Part shown: piece by piece, positions 6,709 to 8,302 of the stretch
How positions within the stretch are numbered: the stretch's first letter is position 1
How the letters are laid out: every line of letters starts with the position of its first letter
NCBI GenBank assembly: GCA_040758525.1
Contig: JBFLVQ010000432.1
Span: 1 to 8,302 of the forward strand
DNA length: 8,302 nt
Origin: JBFLVQ01 sp040758525
GTDB lineage: Bacteria; Acidobacteriota; Blastocatellia; Chloracidobacteriales; JADJPF01
Direction: 5' to 3'
Position numbers and translations under genes: made by a program
Notes under the pieces: generated by a model
What the model was told of the DNA's origin: nothing
Databases searched by the model: none
What the model saw: the letters and a program-made list of their open reading frames with translations, nothing else

Positions 6709-8277
6709 TCACTTAACCCAACTCTGAGCAACCTTGGGATCTACTACAATAGGAACATTAGGAATCAGTTCATTACCAGCAGCTACCATCAAGCTATCCA
6801 CTTGCCATGCTATCTTCTCTGCTTCATCATCATCCACTTCAACTATCAGCTCATCATGGATACTATTAATCAACCTAGCTGATATCCCTGCTAGACGTTC
6901 ACTCAGCAATACCATAGCTCTCTTAGTTATCTCAGACGAAGTTCCCTGTATAGGAGTATTCCTACCATACCTGTTAATAGCTGCTACCTCTGTCTGATCA
7001 TCAACATCAAAGCTATATGCTACCAATCTACCTAACTTGGTACGGCTACTCCTTGTCTTAACAGCCTGATCACCTGCCTGATGTAGCCATCTTGCTACTT
7101 CTCGATAGGTAGCAAAATACTTATCTATCAACTCCTCTGATTCACTTAACGTACGGCCTGTAATGCGTCCTAATCCCTTAGCACCCATTCCATATACTAT
7201 CCCATAGTTAAGTTTCTTAGCAGCCTCTCGATACTCTGTTGTTACGTTCTCCAGTGGTATACCAAACATCTGGCTAGCTATAGTTTTATGCAGGTCCACA
7301 CCACTCTCAAATGCTGATATTAGAGTGGTATCATTAGCCAGTCCTGCCAATATCCTTAGCTCTATCTGAGAGTAGTCAGCAACAATAAACTTTCGTCCTG
7401 TTGGTGCAATAAAACAGCTACGATAGTTCACGGATCTAGGTACTTGTTGTAAGTTAGGATCATGACAGGCCAGCCTTCCTGATGGAGTGCCTATCTGTAA
7501 GAAGTTAGCATGAATACGTCCAGTCACAGGATGGATAAACCTGAAGATATTCTCACCATGACTGGTAAGTAGCTTCTGTAGTCCTCGATACTCTAAGAAC
7601 TTGTCTATCAATGGATACTCATCAGCAAATTGATCCATATGTATGCTGCGAGTATTCTTGAGTGGTACACCTATTCGTCTAAATGCCTCCAATACTTGTT
7701 GTGGGCTATCCAGGTTTAGCTGCGCTTCTTGGAATAGGTTCAGTTGTGAATTGGCTGGCTGTAGTTGTTGTTTTATCTCATCAGCAAGCTCTTTATGCTG
7801 CTTAGCTGTAATAGCTATCAATGCTTTCCATCGTTCGGTATCGAGTAGTATTCCAGCCAACTCCATCTCTGCTATCGCGGCAACACAGTCGAACTCTAGC
7901 TTAGCGATCTTAATCAATGCCAGCTCTTGTAACTTCAACCTCTGCTTCTCATATACCTGTACCAGAGATATTGCTCTACGAGCTGCAGAGGCCATCTGAT
8001 TCTCACTCTCACTAACACCAGTTGGTCTTTGAAAACCGAATGAATAATAGGATGGCAGGCAGCAAAAGCTCCATACTGTGTAATGAGAAGTTAGCACAGG
8101 AGGAGGGCTGCCACACCATCCATGAGCCAAAAGCATATCTGTCTGCCATTTGATAGTGAAGAACAATATCGCGGTTGTGTAGGAGACGTGCAAGGTTATC
8201 GAGAGTATCTCGATAACCAATACAGCGCACATCCAGAATTGTTTCCGCAAGCGATTATCGAGGGATACAATTTTCAC
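6709..8277 (-). CDS. polA: Family A DNA polymerase (PolI-like), polymerase domain intact, exonuclease domain degraded
   Basis: A DNA polymerase I-type enzyme of the short kind, without a 5'-3' exonuclease. It extends DNA from a primer. The frame from GTG 8277 gives 522 residues and stays open to the window edge. Residues 95-522 align in my reading with the thumb, palm and fingers. Motifs seen are PSGRLACHDPNLQQVPR (about 265-281), motif A DYSQIELRI (D301, E306), motif B with R350, K354, Y358 and YG 362-363, and motif C IHDEL (H474, D475, E476). All polymerase catalytic residues are present. Residues 1-94 do not read as a good 3'-5' exonuclease, and fitting pieces lie in other frames. The Exo III motif, normally YAARDA, is SAARRA (97-102). 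Translation may therefore begin inside, for example at ATG 7995 (428 residues). It is the upstream neighbour, same strand, of the CHAT gene; 314 bases separate them, so a shared operon is unlikely. Confidence 0.93.
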   Translation of the reverse strand: MKIVSLDNRLRKQFWMCAVLVIEILSITLHVSYTTAILFFTIKWQTDMLLAHGWCGSPPPVLTSHYTVWSFCCLPSYYSFGFQRPTGVSESENQMASAARRAISLVQVYEKQRLKLQELALIKIAKLEFDCVAAIAEMELAGILLDTERWKALIAITAKQHKELADEIKQQLQPANSQLNLFQEAQLNLDSPQQVLEAFRRIGVPLKNTRSIHMDQFADEYPLIDKFLEYRGLQKLLTSHGENIFRFIHPVTGRIHANFLQIGTPSGRLACHDPNLQQVPRSVNYRSCFIAPTGRKFIVADYSQIELRILAGLANDTTLISAFESGVDLHKTIASQMFGIPLENVTTEYREAAKKLNYGIVYGMGAKGLGRITGRTLSESEELIDKYFATYREVARWLHQAGDQAVKTRSSRTKLGRLVAYSFDVDDQTEVAAINRYGRNTPIQGTSSEITKRAMVLLSERLAGISARLINSIHDELIVEVDDDEAEKIAWQVDSLMVAAGNELIPNVPIVVDPKVAQSWVK

Positions 8278-8302
8278 GACCGTTATAGTTCGAAAAAACA
8301 GA
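7996..8302 (-). pseudogene. Eroded 3'-5' exonuclease region of the polymerase
   Basis: Pieces resembling a DEDDy exonuclease domain occur in different minus-strand frames. From about 8195 to 8140 one frame reads DTLDNLARLLHNRDIVLHYQ, close to the usual segment before Exo II (normally ..IVLHNAKFD). About 8142 to 8083, in the polymerase frame, reads QTDMLLAHGWCGSPPPVLTS, like the DTMLLA..LL..G region. About 8075 to 8020 a third frame reads YGAFAACHPIIHSVFKDQL, like the following helix. Then the polymerase frame resumes with TGVSESENQMASAARRA. The normal spacing between the first two pieces is shortened and the Exo II Asn/Asp are not seen, so several indels are likely. Exo I would lie beyond the window edge. 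Confidence 0.55.

Noticed and set aside
1..8302. CRISPR array, tRNA or rRNA gene
   Set aside because: I saw no regularly spaced identical short repeats outside the TPR coding units, and no cloverleaf or ribosomal RNA signature.

Overview
The window has about 42% GC by eye and looks like bacterial chromosomal DNA with an accessory character. The best clue to the host is the large protein encoded at 3419-6394. It combines an exported pre-peptidase-like domain, near-identical 40-residue TPR units ('LGEKQKALDY') and a C-terminal CHAT protease. As I remember them, such proteins are common in Acidobacteriota (Blastocatellia-like) and in cyanobacteria. The organism assignment is therefore an inference, with a slight lean to Acidobacteriota.

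Layout. (1) 1-529, plus strand: the C-terminal end of a large serine recombinase entering from outside the window. (2) About 502-1594, plus strand: a group II intron cut off at its 5' end. It keeps the second half of the reverse transcriptase/maturase with an HNH domain, then catalytic RNA domains V and VI. The recombinase reading frame runs directly into the middle of the RT gene, so this is a deletion or recombination junction. (3) 1595-1700: a GC-rich run of small hairpins. (4) 1700-2173: no recognisable gene. (5) 2174-2693, minus strand: a small membrane-protein gene with a very good ribosome binding site and an apparent frameshift in an A5/T5 run. (6) 2694-2884: a divergent promoter region with a perfect 9-bp dyad over a TATAAT box. 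(7) 2885-3397, plus strand: an orphan coiled-coil protein. (8) 3419-6394, minus strand: the secreted PPC-TPR-CHAT protein, convergent with (7). (9) 6395-6708: intergenic. (10) 6709-8302, minus strand: a family A DNA polymerase with intact polymerase motifs. Its N-terminal 3'-5' exonuclease region appears eroded, is spread over several frames and has lost the Exo III residues.

The genes do not form an obvious pathway or operon. The shared theme is decay: a truncated intron fused to a recombinase, a frameshifted membrane gene and a damaged exonuclease domain lie around two intact coding blocks (CHAT protein and polymerase core). I did not find a convincing new multi-gene system. The most useful leads are the exonuclease-less polymerase with Tyr at the nucleotide-discrimination position, the exported CHAT protease next to an orphan coiled-coil protein, and the dyad operator candidate.
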